DNA of 64,000 bases from Alphaproteobacteria bacterium (GTDB lineage Bacteria; Myxococcota_A; UBA796; CAJQPC01). The stretch spans positions 434,001 through 498,000 of the forward strand of contig JACKEV010000007.1 in the NCBI GenBank assembly GCA_020632795.1, given 5' to 3'. Numbering within the stretch: the first letter of the stretch is position 1; each line of letters opens with the position of its first letter. Of the stretch, positions 41,285 to 49,338 are shown piece by piece. The position numbers were made by a program, and so were the translations under genes. The notes beneath the pieces were generated by a model. The model saw only the letters and a program-made list of their open reading frames with translations. It was not told the origin of the DNA and did no database searches.

Positions 41285-42609
41285 GAGGTGCCTCGCCCGC
41301 GATGGACGATCCACCGGGGCCAGAACGGGTCCATCCCGGGCAGCAGCGCGCGCAGCTCGTCGTGGATGGCGTCCGGGGTGCGGAGGTGATCCGGGAGCGC
41401 CGCGACATCGCCGCGCATCCAGGCCTCGGCGGCCTCGATGGCGACCTCGGCGCGCACCGAGCGCGCCTGCTGTAGCCCGAAGATGTCGGAGAGCAGCCAG
41501 TTCAGCGCGTCCCCGCGCGCGACCCATCGCGTGCGCTGGATGGAGACTTCCTGCCCGTCGAGCTTCAGGAGGTGGAGCGCGTCGAGGCCAGGGTCGAAGG
41601 AGGGCTCCACCGAGGCGAGGACCAGCGGCGCGTGGGTCGTGGCCCAGAGCTGGACCCGCATGCCTTCGTTCAGGCCCTGGATGACCTCCAGCAGAGCGGG
41701 CAGGACGAGGCGCTGCCAGCGCGGATGCAGGTGCGTCTCGACCTCGTCCCACAGGATCATGAACCGGCGCTCCGGCTCATCGCCGAGCACCTTGCAGGCG
41801 CGGACGTGCTCGTACCAGGTCCACACGATGAGGTAGGCCAGCGCCGAGATCCGCCGCATCGCGGAGGACGCGATGTGGACCGGGACCTCCCCGTAAGGGA
41901 ACCGCAACGTCGGATAATCACGCGCCCCACCCCCCACGACCCGGGTGATGCGCCCGGGCTGGAGCAGCTCCCGCTGGTCGGCGGAGAGCCTGGAGAGGGC
42001 AGCGGTCAGCAGGGCGAAGGGGTCGACGCCGTCGACCTCGCCCGCGGCGTGCTTGCGCTGCCAGCTCACCCAGTCGCGGATGAGCCCCTCGGACACGCGG
42101 GTGTCGCCGAGGGTCATGCCGTCCCAGACCTGCTGACGGTCGAAGTGGTAGGCGTCGGGGCGCTCCGGGTGGGCGAAGCCCCGCGCGCCGAGCTGACGCC
42201 AGTAGTTCCGGGCGGGGTCCCAGACGCTGAAGCCCCCGTCGATGCGGGCGTAGAGCACCAGCCCTGGTTTCGGCGGCTCGTCTCCGGACTCACGCTGCTG
42301 GCGCCGCCACAAGCCCTCGGCCTCGGGGTCGAACCGGGCCTCCTCCTGCTCGGAGGGCGCTCCCTGGCGGGTGTCTGAGGTCCAGAGGATCCGCGCCTCG
42401 CGGACGTTCCGGACGCCGGCCGTGAGGCTCGGCGTGGGGGTGGCGGGGACACCCTCCGGCCACGTCCCCGCGAGGGTCCACCAGGCCAGATCCAGCAGGA
42501 AGGACTTGCCCAGCCCGTTGTCGCCCGTGAACAGGTTCAGCCGCGGGGCCGGTCTGACATCAAGCGCGCGCGCCGGGCCGACTCCACGAACCGAGAGACT
42601 GTGGAGCAT
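41281..42609 (-). CDS. SMC/OLD-type AAA ATPase, PtuA-like
   Basis: 442 residues. Walker A G-D-N-G-L-G-K-S at 29-36, signature-like S-S-A-M-R-R-I-S-A-L near 248-257, Walker B F-M-I-L-W-D-E-V-E-T-H-L-H-P near 283-296, and the H-loop A-T-T-H-A-P-L-V near 323-330. This is the pattern of RecF/OLD-like ATPases found with HNH partners in Septu and retron-type systems. There is no TOPRIM domain after the ATPase. Presumably senses phage DNA or nucleotide changes and controls the HNH nuclease encoded next to it. Confidence 0.8.
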   Translation of the reverse strand: MLHSLSVRGVGPARALDVRPAPRLNLFTGDNGLGKSFLLDLAWWTLAGTWPEGVPATPTPSLTAGVRNVREARILWTSDTRQGAPSEQEEARFDPEAEGLWRRQQRESGDEPPKPGLVLYARIDGGFSVWDPARNYWRQLGARGFAHPERPDAYHFDRQQVWDGMTLGDTRVSEGLIRDWVSWQRKHAAGEVDGVDPFALLTAALSRLSADQRELLQPGRITRVVGGGARDYPTLRFPYGEVPVHIASSAMRRISALAYLIVWTWYEHVRACKVLGDEPERRFMILWDEVETHLHPRWQRLVLPALLEVIQGLNEGMRVQLWATTHAPLVLASVEPSFDPGLDALHLLKLDGQEVSIQRTRWVARGDALNWLLSDIFGLQQARSVRAEVAIEAAEAWMRGDVAALPDHLRTPDAIHDELRALLPGMDPFWPRWIVHRGRGTS

Positions 42610-42664
42610 TCCAGGGGGACTCCTGCGGGGCCGGTTGGCTATAACACGGGCGGGATCCCTGCGA

Positions 42665-43567
42665 TCACTCCGCCTCGACCAGCCCGTCCATGCCCCAGGG
42701 GCTCAGCAGAGGGTCGATCGCCGCCAGCGCCGGGCCCGGGCGATCGCCCAGGGGGCGGTAGTGGATGATGTGCGCCTCGTCCATGCGCCACCGCCGCCGG
42801 GTCTCGGACCAGTGCGGGATCTTGAAGACCAGGGGGCCCTCGTGGGGCCGCGCGCCGGGGACGTCGCGGATGCCCATGCGGCGGGTGCCGTCGCAGTGCC
42901 AGGTGGTCAGCCCGTAGGCGGTCCCGCCGCAGCGGTGCACGTAGCTGGTCGCGCCTTGGGTGAAGTCGGCCACCAGCCGCTCCTCCTGGAGGTGCCAGGC
43001 CACCACCGCGAGGTCCACCGCCGCGATCAGCATGTCCGCGCGGTACCGGGTGGAGGGGTCCTCGGCCCGCCAGGTGTCCATGCCCAGGTACTCGACGGCG
43101 TTGGCGCAGGTGACGAAGGTGCCGCCGGGGCCGCAGCCGGGGAACACCGGGCCGACCGCAGGGTCCACCGCCAGTCGGTTGTCCACGCTGTAGAGGATGC
43201 CGATGGCCTCGCGCAGCCCCCCCGCCGTGAAGATCAGCCGGTCGGCGCCGACCTCGCTGATGATGAGGCGAACGGCCAGGGAGAGCTCGCTCTCCCCCTC
43301 GAACTCCTCATAGGGGACCGACCGGGTGACCTCGTCGTAGTCATAGGACACCCAGCGCTGGCCGGTGAGGCCCGGCAGGCCCAGGCGGCCGTGGTCGACC
43401 AGGATCCAGCGTCGGGCGAGGCAGTCCTCGTCGCCATCGCAGATCGCCTGGGGGGTCTCCGGGGCCACCGCCGGTGGGAGCGGGGCCGGCGCGGGAGCAG
43501 GCGGATCAGGCTGCCAGAACGAGCCGATCGACGCCAGCAATGAAAAGACCTTCGTGCGAAGGAGCAT
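42665..43567 (-). CDS. Uncharacterised protein with weak cell-wall-hydrolase resemblance
   Basis: 300 residues. A hydrophobic N-terminus (L-L-R-T-K-V-F-S-L-L-A-S-I-G) is followed by a Pro/Ala linker, so the protein may be exported or anchored. The region about 100-220 (L-I-I-S-E-V-G, A-I-G-I-L-Y-S-V-D-N-R, D-F-T-Q-G-A-T) has a spacing that recalls SleB-type cell-wall hydrolases (A-x-x-I-x-N-R, D-P-T-G-G-A), but the match is weak. Several cysteines (45, 51, 147, 155) may form disulfides. ATG at 43567 used; a GTG at 43573 is possible. It is 55 bp upstream of the PtuA-like gene and may share its transcript. Confidence 0.5.
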   Translation of the reverse strand: MLLRTKVFSLLASIGSFWQPDPPAPAPAPLPPAVAPETPQAICDGDEDCLARRWILVDHGRLGLPGLTGQRWVSYDYDEVTRSVPYEEFEGESELSLAVRLIISEVGADRLIFTAGGLREAIGILYSVDNRLAVDPAVGPVFPGCGPGGTFVTCANAVEYLGMDTWRAEDPSTRYRADMLIAAVDLAVVAWHLQEERLVADFTQGATSYVHRCGGTAYGLTTWHCDGTRRMGIRDVPGARPHEGPLVFKIPHWSETRRRWRMDEAHIIHYRPLGDRPGPALAAIDPLLSPWGMDGLVEAE

Positions 43568-43690
43568 CGCCACGCAGGGGATTCAGGGGGGCCTGGACCA
43601 TACCGCTGCGAGGGGTGCCATCCACAGGTCCAAGCAACCCGGCGACCTTAACACGATGCGCGGGGCCAGAAGCTGTCCGCAGGCGACGTT

Positions 43691-43727
43691 TCTTCCATGA
43701 TGCCGATGAACGCGACATCATGGAAGA
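43691..43727 (-). terminator. 12-bp perfect hairpin after the Gld-type operon
   Basis: Arms 43691-43702 and 43716-43727 are perfectly complementary with a 13-base loop, nine bases beyond the stop of the last gene. The stem is A/T-rich for this genome. No T-run follows, so it may act as an RNA-end stabiliser or Rho-assisted terminator. Confidence 0.5.
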
Positions 43728-43735
43728 GAAGAACG

Positions 43736-44854
43736 CTACTCTTCCTCGGGGACGTCAAGGATCGTCTCGACGTCCTGGATGAGATCCTGGGCCTGGGCGT
43801 TGTGCAGCTTGACCTGACGCCGGGTGAAGTCGGACTCGGCGTAGAACGCCTCGCGGCCCTCGGGGTCGGTGCCCTCGAGCAGCTTGAGGGTGGTCTTGAC
43901 GCCGTCGTCACCGGTGACCTGGATGGTCAGGGCCTCGGAGAGCGCGGTGGGCGTGTCCTCGGCCTGCACGAAGCTCGCGGAGCGCAGCTTGAGCAGCTTG
44001 TTCATCCAGTTGCCGGCGGACTCGTCGGACTCGCCCCCGGGGGGAGCCCAGTAGGCGGCCTTGGGGTCGTCGGGGTTGCGCTGCTCGAAGCTGACCGCGC
44101 CGCCGGGGGCGGTGATCGCCACGGTGGCGATGTCGGCGGTCTCGATGCCGATCAGCTCGCGGTCGGGCAGGCGGGTCTTGCCGTACTTGAGCGGGCGCAG
44201 CAGGTCGTCCTCGATGAGGTAGACCTTGCCGGACTCGGCGTCGCGCAGGTAGCGGTCGCGGGTGCCGTAGGCCTCGCCGCCGACCTGGAAGGTGCGCTCG
44301 CCCTTGCCGGCGCGCTTGACCACCAGGGTGGCCTCGGGCTCGGCGAGGCCCAGCTCGTCGAGCTTGTCGTCGGCCACCGTGTCCAGGGCGCGCTTGGCGA
44401 CCATGGGGCTCAACGACTCCAGCAGCTTGTCGCCGGCCTCGCCCGCCTTGAACTCCACGACCTCGGTGAAGGTCTCCATCTGGGCGGGAGCGGGGGGCTC
44501 GGGGAGGTCGTCCTCCTCCTCGGCGGACTCGTCGTCGGGGGACTCGTCCTCAGGCTCCTCCTCGGCCGCCTCGCCCTCGTCGTCCGGCTGCGGCGCCTCG
44601 GGCTCGGCCACGGGGCGCTCCTTCTCCTCGGTGGTCTTCACCAGCAGCCAGTCGCCGCGGGCGTCGGACTGCGGGAGCAGGACCATGTCGAGCTTGTCGG
44701 AGTCCCAGCGCAGCTCCTCGATCTCGCCGGCCTTCGCGTCCAGGACGACGATGGTGTCGGCGGCGTCGGTGCCCTCTTCGGCGGTCCAGCGCAGGTAGCT
44801 CGCGCCCAGCGAGAGGACCAGCGCGACGCTCAGGATGGTGACCTGGCGGCTCAA
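43736..44854 (-). CDS. DUF4340-like membrane-anchored protein of Gld-type ABC operon
   Basis: 372 residues. One N-terminal membrane segment (V-T-I-L-S-V-A-L-V-L-S-L-G-A), then a periplasmic beta-rich protein interrupted by a very acidic Glu/Asp/Pro stretch (about 80-120). The D-K-L-D-E-L-G-L-x-x-P-E-A-T-L segment is typical of DUF4340 proteins that follow GldG-like genes. Starts at a TTG overlapping the GldG-like stop (TTGA). Likely part of the same membrane complex. Confidence 0.75.
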   Translation of the reverse strand: MSRQVTILSVALVLSLGASYLRWTAEEGTDAADTIVVLDAKAGEIEELRWDSDKLDMVLLPQSDARGDWLLVKTTEEKERPVAEPEAPQPDDEGEAAEEEPEDESPDDESAEEEDDLPEPPAPAQMETFTEVVEFKAGEAGDKLLESLSPMVAKRALDTVADDKLDELGLAEPEATLVVKRAGKGERTFQVGGEAYGTRDRYLRDAESGKVYLIEDDLLRPLKYGKTRLPDRELIGIETADIATVAITAPGGAVSFEQRNPDDPKAAYWAPPGGESDESAGNWMNKLLKLRSASFVQAEDTPTALSEALTIQVTGDDGVKTTLKLLEGTDPEGREAFYAESDFTRRQVKLHNAQAQDLIQDVETILDVPEEE

Positions 44855-46695
44855 GACACACCTCCCATGCGGCGGCGGTTGCGGACGACGCCGAAGATGA
44901 GCACCAGCAGCGGGATCCCCACGATGGTCCCGTAGAACCAGGTGACCTGATCCTCGCGGGTGTGCTCGATCTTGACGTCCTCCTCGGACTCGACGGAGCC
45001 GCCCAGCTCGGCCTCGCCGAGGAGCCAGCCGATGCCGTCGATGAGGTAGACCTGGTTGCCCTTGAAGGCGATGGCGAGGTCGGAGATGGCGGTGGCGTCG
45101 GCGATGACCATGGCCCGGAAGCCGTCGTCGTCGGCCGCCGCGGCGTCGTCGCCCTCCCCGTCCTTGGGCGCGGGGGCGTCGCCGCCGGTGACGACCGCGG
45201 CGATGGGGCGGATCTTCTTCTCCTCGCCGTCGCCCAGCTTCAGGTCGCCGTCGAGGTCGGCCCAGACCGAGTCGTCGGAGCGCACCGCGATGGTGACCTT
45301 GCCCTGGCCGCCGGAGACCTCCTCCAGCCAGCCCGCGCCGGGGGTGACCATGGGGAGCTGCTTGCTGTAGCGGGACAGGTTCGAGGTGGACTCGTGGGAG
45401 GAGTAGCGGTCGGTGACCACGTTGGTCTGGTCGGAGATGTCGCCGCTGCGGCGCAGGTACTGGGTGGCCGAGGCCAGCGTGCCCTCGCCCAGCTTGAGGC
45501 CGATGTGGGGCAGCAGCCCGTCGAGGTGCTCGCCGTCGGGCTCCAGGGCGATGAAGAGCTTGCCGCCCGCGTCCACGTAGCGCTGGAGGGTCTCGATCTC
45601 GCCGTCGAGGAAGGGCTCCTTGGGGCCGACGACGAAGACCATCGCGGCGTCGTCGGGGACCGCGGTGCCCAGGCCGGCGGTGAGGCCCAGCTCCTCGACC
45701 TTGAAGTTCATGGCCTGGAGGACCTTCTTGAGGCCGGTGAGCTTGTCCTCGGGCAGGTCGCCGCCGCGCCAGTTCAGCTCGTCATGGCCGACGGTGAAGT
45801 AGATGGTGCGCTTGCCCTTGGCGAGGTCCAGCAGGCGCTTGCGGAACTCGCTGTCGAGCTTCTTGAGGTTGCGCTTGGCGCTGTCCAGCTCGTCGCCGAC
45901 CTTCCAGCTCTTGGTGGCGGCGTCGTCGGTGCCGTCCTTGACGGTGACCGCGATGTAGCCGTTGTCCCGGACCTTGAGATCCTTGGCCAGGGCCGGCTCG
46001 GCGGCGTGGTCCAGCAGCTCGACGGTGAGGTTGGGGCCCTGGAGCTGGTTGAAGTAGCCCATCAGCTCGGCGGTGACGTCGGAGCTGGTGGGCAGGAACA
46101 CCCGCACGACCACCGGGTCGGAGAGGTTCTCGACGATGGCCCGGGTGGAGTCGCCGGGGGCGGTGGTCTTGAAGTAGGCCAGATCCCAGCGCTTGTTGTA
46201 TTCCTTGGCCAGGTAGTTCAGCGGGAAGACCAGGGCGAGGCCGAGGGCCATGACCAGGCCGTTGTCCACCGCCTGGCGCACCCGCACGGGCTGCACGACC
46301 TGGGCGTTGTCCTGGATGGCGAGGTCGATCAGCAGCATGGGCGCGGTGCCCAGCAGCCACACGATGGGCCAGACCGCCTGCCAGCTCACCGACCAGCGCT
46401 TGAGGGCCTCCTCGTCGGAGAGCAGGGCCTCGGCGACGGTGTCGGTGCTCAGGGCGTAGATGACCAGGGAGAGCGCCCCGGCCGCCGTGGCGAGGAGGGC
46501 CTTGCGGTGGGCGTCCCGGGCCGCCTCGGTGGGGGCGTCGCCCATGCGCCGGACCCGGGCGCCGACGGCGCCGAGGACCAGGGCCACGCCCAGCACGCTC
46601 AAGCCCATGGAGAGGGCCTCGCCGTCACCCAGGAGGCGTTGGCCCGCGAAGACCAGCACCATGCCGGCCAGGTAGAGGATCACGCTGCCGCTCAT
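44851..46695 (-). CDS. GldG-like ABC-associated protein
   Basis: 614 residues. Membrane segments at about 5-50, 70-90, 105-130 and 150-170, a large periplasmic domain with a GldG-like fold (V-V-V-R-V-F-L-P-T-S at about 195-205, Y-F-T-V-G-H-D-E-L near 295-303), an acidic linker, and a final membrane helix at about 582-602. In Bacteroidetes GldG works with GldA and GldF in gliding; homologues in Myxococcota are ABC-operon proteins of uncertain role. The ATG at 46695 overlaps the permease stop (ATGA); a GTG at 46701 is an alternative. Confidence 0.82.
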   Translation of the reverse strand: MSGSVILYLAGMVLVFAGQRLLGDGEALSMGLSVLGVALVLGAVGARVRRMGDAPTEAARDAHRKALLATAAGALSLVIYALSTDTVAEALLSDEEALKRWSVSWQAVWPIVWLLGTAPMLLIDLAIQDNAQVVQPVRVRQAVDNGLVMALGLALVFPLNYLAKEYNKRWDLAYFKTTAPGDSTRAIVENLSDPVVVRVFLPTSSDVTAELMGYFNQLQGPNLTVELLDHAAEPALAKDLKVRDNGYIAVTVKDGTDDAATKSWKVGDELDSAKRNLKKLDSEFRKRLLDLAKGKRTIYFTVGHDELNWRGGDLPEDKLTGLKKVLQAMNFKVEELGLTAGLGTAVPDDAAMVFVVGPKEPFLDGEIETLQRYVDAGGKLFIALEPDGEHLDGLLPHIGLKLGEGTLASATQYLRRSGDISDQTNVVTDRYSSHESTSNLSRYSKQLPMVTPGAGWLEEVSGGQGKVTIAVRSDDSVWADLDGDLKLGDGEEKKIRPIAAVVTGGDAPAPKDGEGDDAAAADDDGFRAMVIADATAISDLAIAFKGNQVYLIDGIGWLLGEAELGGSVESEEDVKIEHTREDQVTWFYGTIVGIPLLVLIFGVVRNRRRMGGVS

Positions 46696-47417
46696 CGCCA
46701 CCTCCTCGCGCTCAGGACGCGGGTGGACAGCAGGAGGAACACGAAGGTGACCGACAGGTAGAAGATGACGTCCTCCACGTTGATCCGGCCCCGCATGAAG
46801 GGCTGGAAGTGTCGGTCGAACAGGCTCAGGTAGGAGAAGATGTCGTCCAGCGGCGGGTCGGTGACCCGGGCCAGCAGCCAGCTCACCAGCATGAAGAGCA
46901 CCATCACGCCGGAGATGATCGCGGCCACCATCTGGGAGCGGGCCAGGGCCGAGCCGAAGGTCCCGATGGCCGCGGAGGCCGAGCCCACCAGCAGGAGCCC
47001 CGCGTAGCCCGCGAGGATGTGGCCGACGGAGACCTTGCCGTTGACCATGATGAGCGCCGGCATGTAGGCGGTCAGCAGGGTCATGCCGCCCAGGAAGGTC
47101 AGCGCCGAGAGGAACTTGCCGCCGACGACCTGCCAGTCGGTCAGCGGCGAGGCGTCCATGAGCACGATGGTGCCGGTCTGACGCTCCTCGGCGATGAGCC
47201 GCATGGTCAGCAGCACCGCCGCGATGACCGTGGTGCCGAAGGAGAAGTAGAAGAAGTCCTCGAGCACGTCGGAGCTGTACCGCGCGGTGCTGCCCATCGC
47301 GAAGGCGTTGAACAGCAGCCCGTCGACGACGAGCACCGCCGCGACGACCACGTAGCCCCAGGCTGTGTTGAGGTAGGCCCCCAGCTCACGCCGGGCGACG
47401 AGCAGCAGGCCGCTCAT
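46692..47417 (-). CDS. ABC transporter permease, GldF-like
   Basis: 241 residues with six hydrophobic segments. R-R-E-L-G-A-Y-L-N-T at the start and E-E-R-Q-T-G-T-I-V-L-M after the second segment are characteristic of ABC-2 permeases of the GldF/NosY class. Overlaps the ATPase stop (ATGA) and the GldG-like start. Confidence 0.9.
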   Translation of the reverse strand: MSGLLLVARRELGAYLNTAWGYVVVAAVLVVDGLLFNAFAMGSTARYSSDVLEDFFYFSFGTTVIAAVLLTMRLIAEERQTGTIVLMDASPLTDWQVVGGKFLSALTFLGGMTLLTAYMPALIMVNGKVSVGHILAGYAGLLLVGSASAAIGTFGSALARSQMVAAIISGVMVLFMLVSWLLARVTDPPLDDIFSYLSLFDRHFQPFMRGRINVEDVIFYLSVTFVFLLLSTRVLSARRWR

Positions 47418-48346
47418 GCCTGTCCCTCCTTGGTGAGGTTGAGGAAGATCTCCTCCAGCTCGGACTCGGCGTCGTCGAGGCGACGAAGCCCGAGGCCGGC
47501 CTGGATGAGGTGGACGACCAGGGCCTCGCGCTCATCGGCGCTGAGCACGGCCAGGGCCTTGATGAGGCCGCCGCCCAGGTCGGTGACCTCGTGGGAGGTG
47601 ACCGACTCGAAGGACCCGAGGGCCTCGCGGGCGTCGTCGGGGTCGCCGCGCAGCTCCAGGATCACCCGACCGCCGCCGCTGAGGCGCGCGGCCAGCTCGT
47701 CCTCGGTGCCCTCCGCGACCACCCGGCCGCCCTTGAGCACCAGGATGCGGTCGCAGGTCTGGGAGATCTCCGAGAGGATGTGGGAGCTGATGAGCACGGT
47801 GTGGCTGGCCTTGAGGCTGACGATCACCTCGCGGATCTCGCGGATCTGACGGGGATCCAGGCCGGAGATGGGCTCGTCCAGGATGACGAGGTCGGGGTCG
47901 TGGATGATCGCCTGGGCGATGCCGACCCGCTTGCGCTGGCCGTGGGAGAGGGTGCCGATGACCCGGTCTGCGAACTCGTCGAGGTTGCAGTCCTTGAGCA
48001 CCTTGTCCAGCCGCCCGGCGACCTGATCGGCGGGCATGCCCTTGAGCTGCCCGCAGAAGGAGATGAACTCCCGCACCTTCATGTCCAGGTACAGCGGCGG
48101 ATCCTCAGGCAGGAAGCCGATGCGGGAGCGCAGGGAGTCCGGGGCGCTCAGGAGATCCACCCCCTTGATGGAGACCGAGCCCGCGCTGGGCAGCAGCAGG
48201 CCGGCGAGGATCTTGAGCGTGGTGGACTTGCCTGCGCCGTTGAGGCCCAGGAACCCGACGATCTCGTTGGCGTTGATGCGGAACGAGAGGTCGAGGACGG
48301 CCGGGTGGTAGCCGTAGTAGCGGGTGAGGCCTTGGACTTCGATCAT
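47414..48346 (-). CDS. ABC transporter ATP-binding protein, GldA-like
   Basis: 310 residues. Walker A G-L-N-G-A-G-K-S-T-T near 35-44, Q-loop region F-L-P-E-D-P-P-L-Y, signature L-S-H-G-Q-R-K-R (Gln/His variants as in GldA-type), Walker B L-V-I-L-D-E-P near 152-158, and H-loop S-S-H-I-L. The C-terminal 90 residues form a regulatory ACT-like extension. AAGGGGA stands 6 bases before the ATG. First gene of the four-gene operon. Confidence 0.92.
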   Translation of the reverse strand: MIEVQGLTRYYGYHPAVLDLSFRINANEIVGFLGLNGAGKSTTLKILAGLLLPSAGSVSIKGVDLLSAPDSLRSRIGFLPEDPPLYLDMKVREFISFCGQLKGMPADQVAGRLDKVLKDCNLDEFADRVIGTLSHGQRKRVGIAQAIIHDPDLVILDEPISGLDPRQIREIREVIVSLKASHTVLISSHILSEISQTCDRILVLKGGRVVAEGTEDELAARLSGGGRVILELRGDPDDAREALGSFESVTSHEVTDLGGGLIKALAVLSADEREALVVHLIQAGLGLRRLDDAESELEEIFLNLTKEGQA

Positions 48347-48374
48347 GGGTGTTCCCCTTGAGGAGGACCGGCCG

Positions 48375-48402
48375 GTCGTAGTATTCACCGCTGGGCTCAC
48401 GT
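48375..48402 (-). promoter_or_regulatory. Candidate promoter of the Gld-type operon
   Basis: Minus strand TTGACG (48402-48397), 16-bp spacer, TACTAC (48380-48375), 28 bp before the ATG at 48346. In the same gap, TATAGG (48447-48452) could be the -10 for the rightward gene at 48480. Confidence 0.4.
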
Positions 48403-48479
48403 CAAGGGCGAAGGGATCGGGGGTGGGAATCCCTGGCCCGGGCTGGTATAGGTTGCTGGTCTCCGGAGAATCTCGCTGA

Positions 48480-49319
48480 ATGGGTTGGACCGCGCTCTCG
48501 CTGACCATCGGGCTGGCTGGCCCTGTCTACGCCCAGGAGTGCCCGAAGACGTACCAGACCAACGAGCTGCGCGTGCTCCTGGAGGACGCCGAGGCCGCGT
48601 TCGGTCGCCTGCAGTTGGATGCCTTCAACGCCGCGACCACCCAGGCCGCCGAGATCCTGCCCTGCCTCAGCGAGCCCCTGCCTCGCCCCCTGGCTGCGAC
48701 ATTTCACCGCACCCGGGGCCTGCGGCTGTTCGTCGAGCGGGACATCGAGGGCGCCCGCCTCTCCTTCGCCGCCGCCCGCTCCATCGAGCCGGCCTACCGC
48801 TTCCCCACCGACCTCGTGCCCGAGGGCAACCCGGTCCTCCAGGAGTACGGCGCGGTCGACGTCGAGGCGGGCACCTGGCTGCCGCTGCCCGAGCCCGAGG
48901 GGCGGGTCACCTTCGACGGCCGCGACGAGCTGAGCCGCCCGGTGGACTGGCCGACGATCATGCAGATCTTCGACATCGCCGGCCAGGTCCAGCAGACGGT
49001 CTATCTGCAGCCCGGCGACCCCACCCCCGAGTACAACATCCGCGTGATCACCCTGCGGGACCGCATCCCCCCGCTGCTGGAGCCCAACATCCCCCCGAAC
49101 CCGCGCTTGCTCGCGGGGGCCGGCGGGGCCGCGCTGGTGGCCGGTGGGCTCTACACAGCCGCGGTCCTCAGCCGGCGGGCCTTCGACGACGACGGCACCG
49201 ACACCGATCTCATCGACCCCCTGAGGGCTCGCACCAACGGCCTCGTCGTGGCCACCTGGGTTGGTGGAACCGCAGCGGTGGCGCTGGGCGCGGGAGCGTT
49301 CTTCGTCGCGCGATGGTAG
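48480..49319 (+). CDS. Exported protein with C-terminal membrane segments, kinase neighbour
   Basis: 279 residues. Signal peptide ending A-Q at about residue 19. The N-terminal part is helical and TPR-like (L-L-E-D-A-E-A-A-F-G, A-R-L-S-F-A-A-A-R-S-I-E-P) and the centre is beta-rich. Two hydrophobic segments (about 210-228 and 255-276) form the end, the second close to the C-terminus. Such proteins commonly accompany Ser/Thr kinases in Myxococcota. The next gene, a kinase, starts 19 bp downstream. Confidence 0.65.
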   Translation: MGWTALSLTIGLAGPVYAQECPKTYQTNELRVLLEDAEAAFGRLQLDAFNAATTQAAEILPCLSEPLPRPLAATFHRTRGLRLFVERDIEGARLSFAAARSIEPAYRFPTDLVPEGNPVLQEYGAVDVEAGTWLPLPEPEGRVTFDGRDELSRPVDWPTIMQIFDIAGQVQQTVYLQPGDPTPEYNIRVITLRDRIPPLLEPNIPPNPRLLAGAGGAALVAGGLYTAAVLSRRAFDDDGTDTDLIDPLRARTNGLVVATWVGGTAAVALGAGAFFVARW

Positions 49320-49338
49320 GCTGGGGTTCCGGTCGGAG

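Noticed and set aside
42665..43567. Firm call as SleB-type cell-wall hydrolase
   Set aside because: Only loose spacing of two short motifs; left as uncharacterised.
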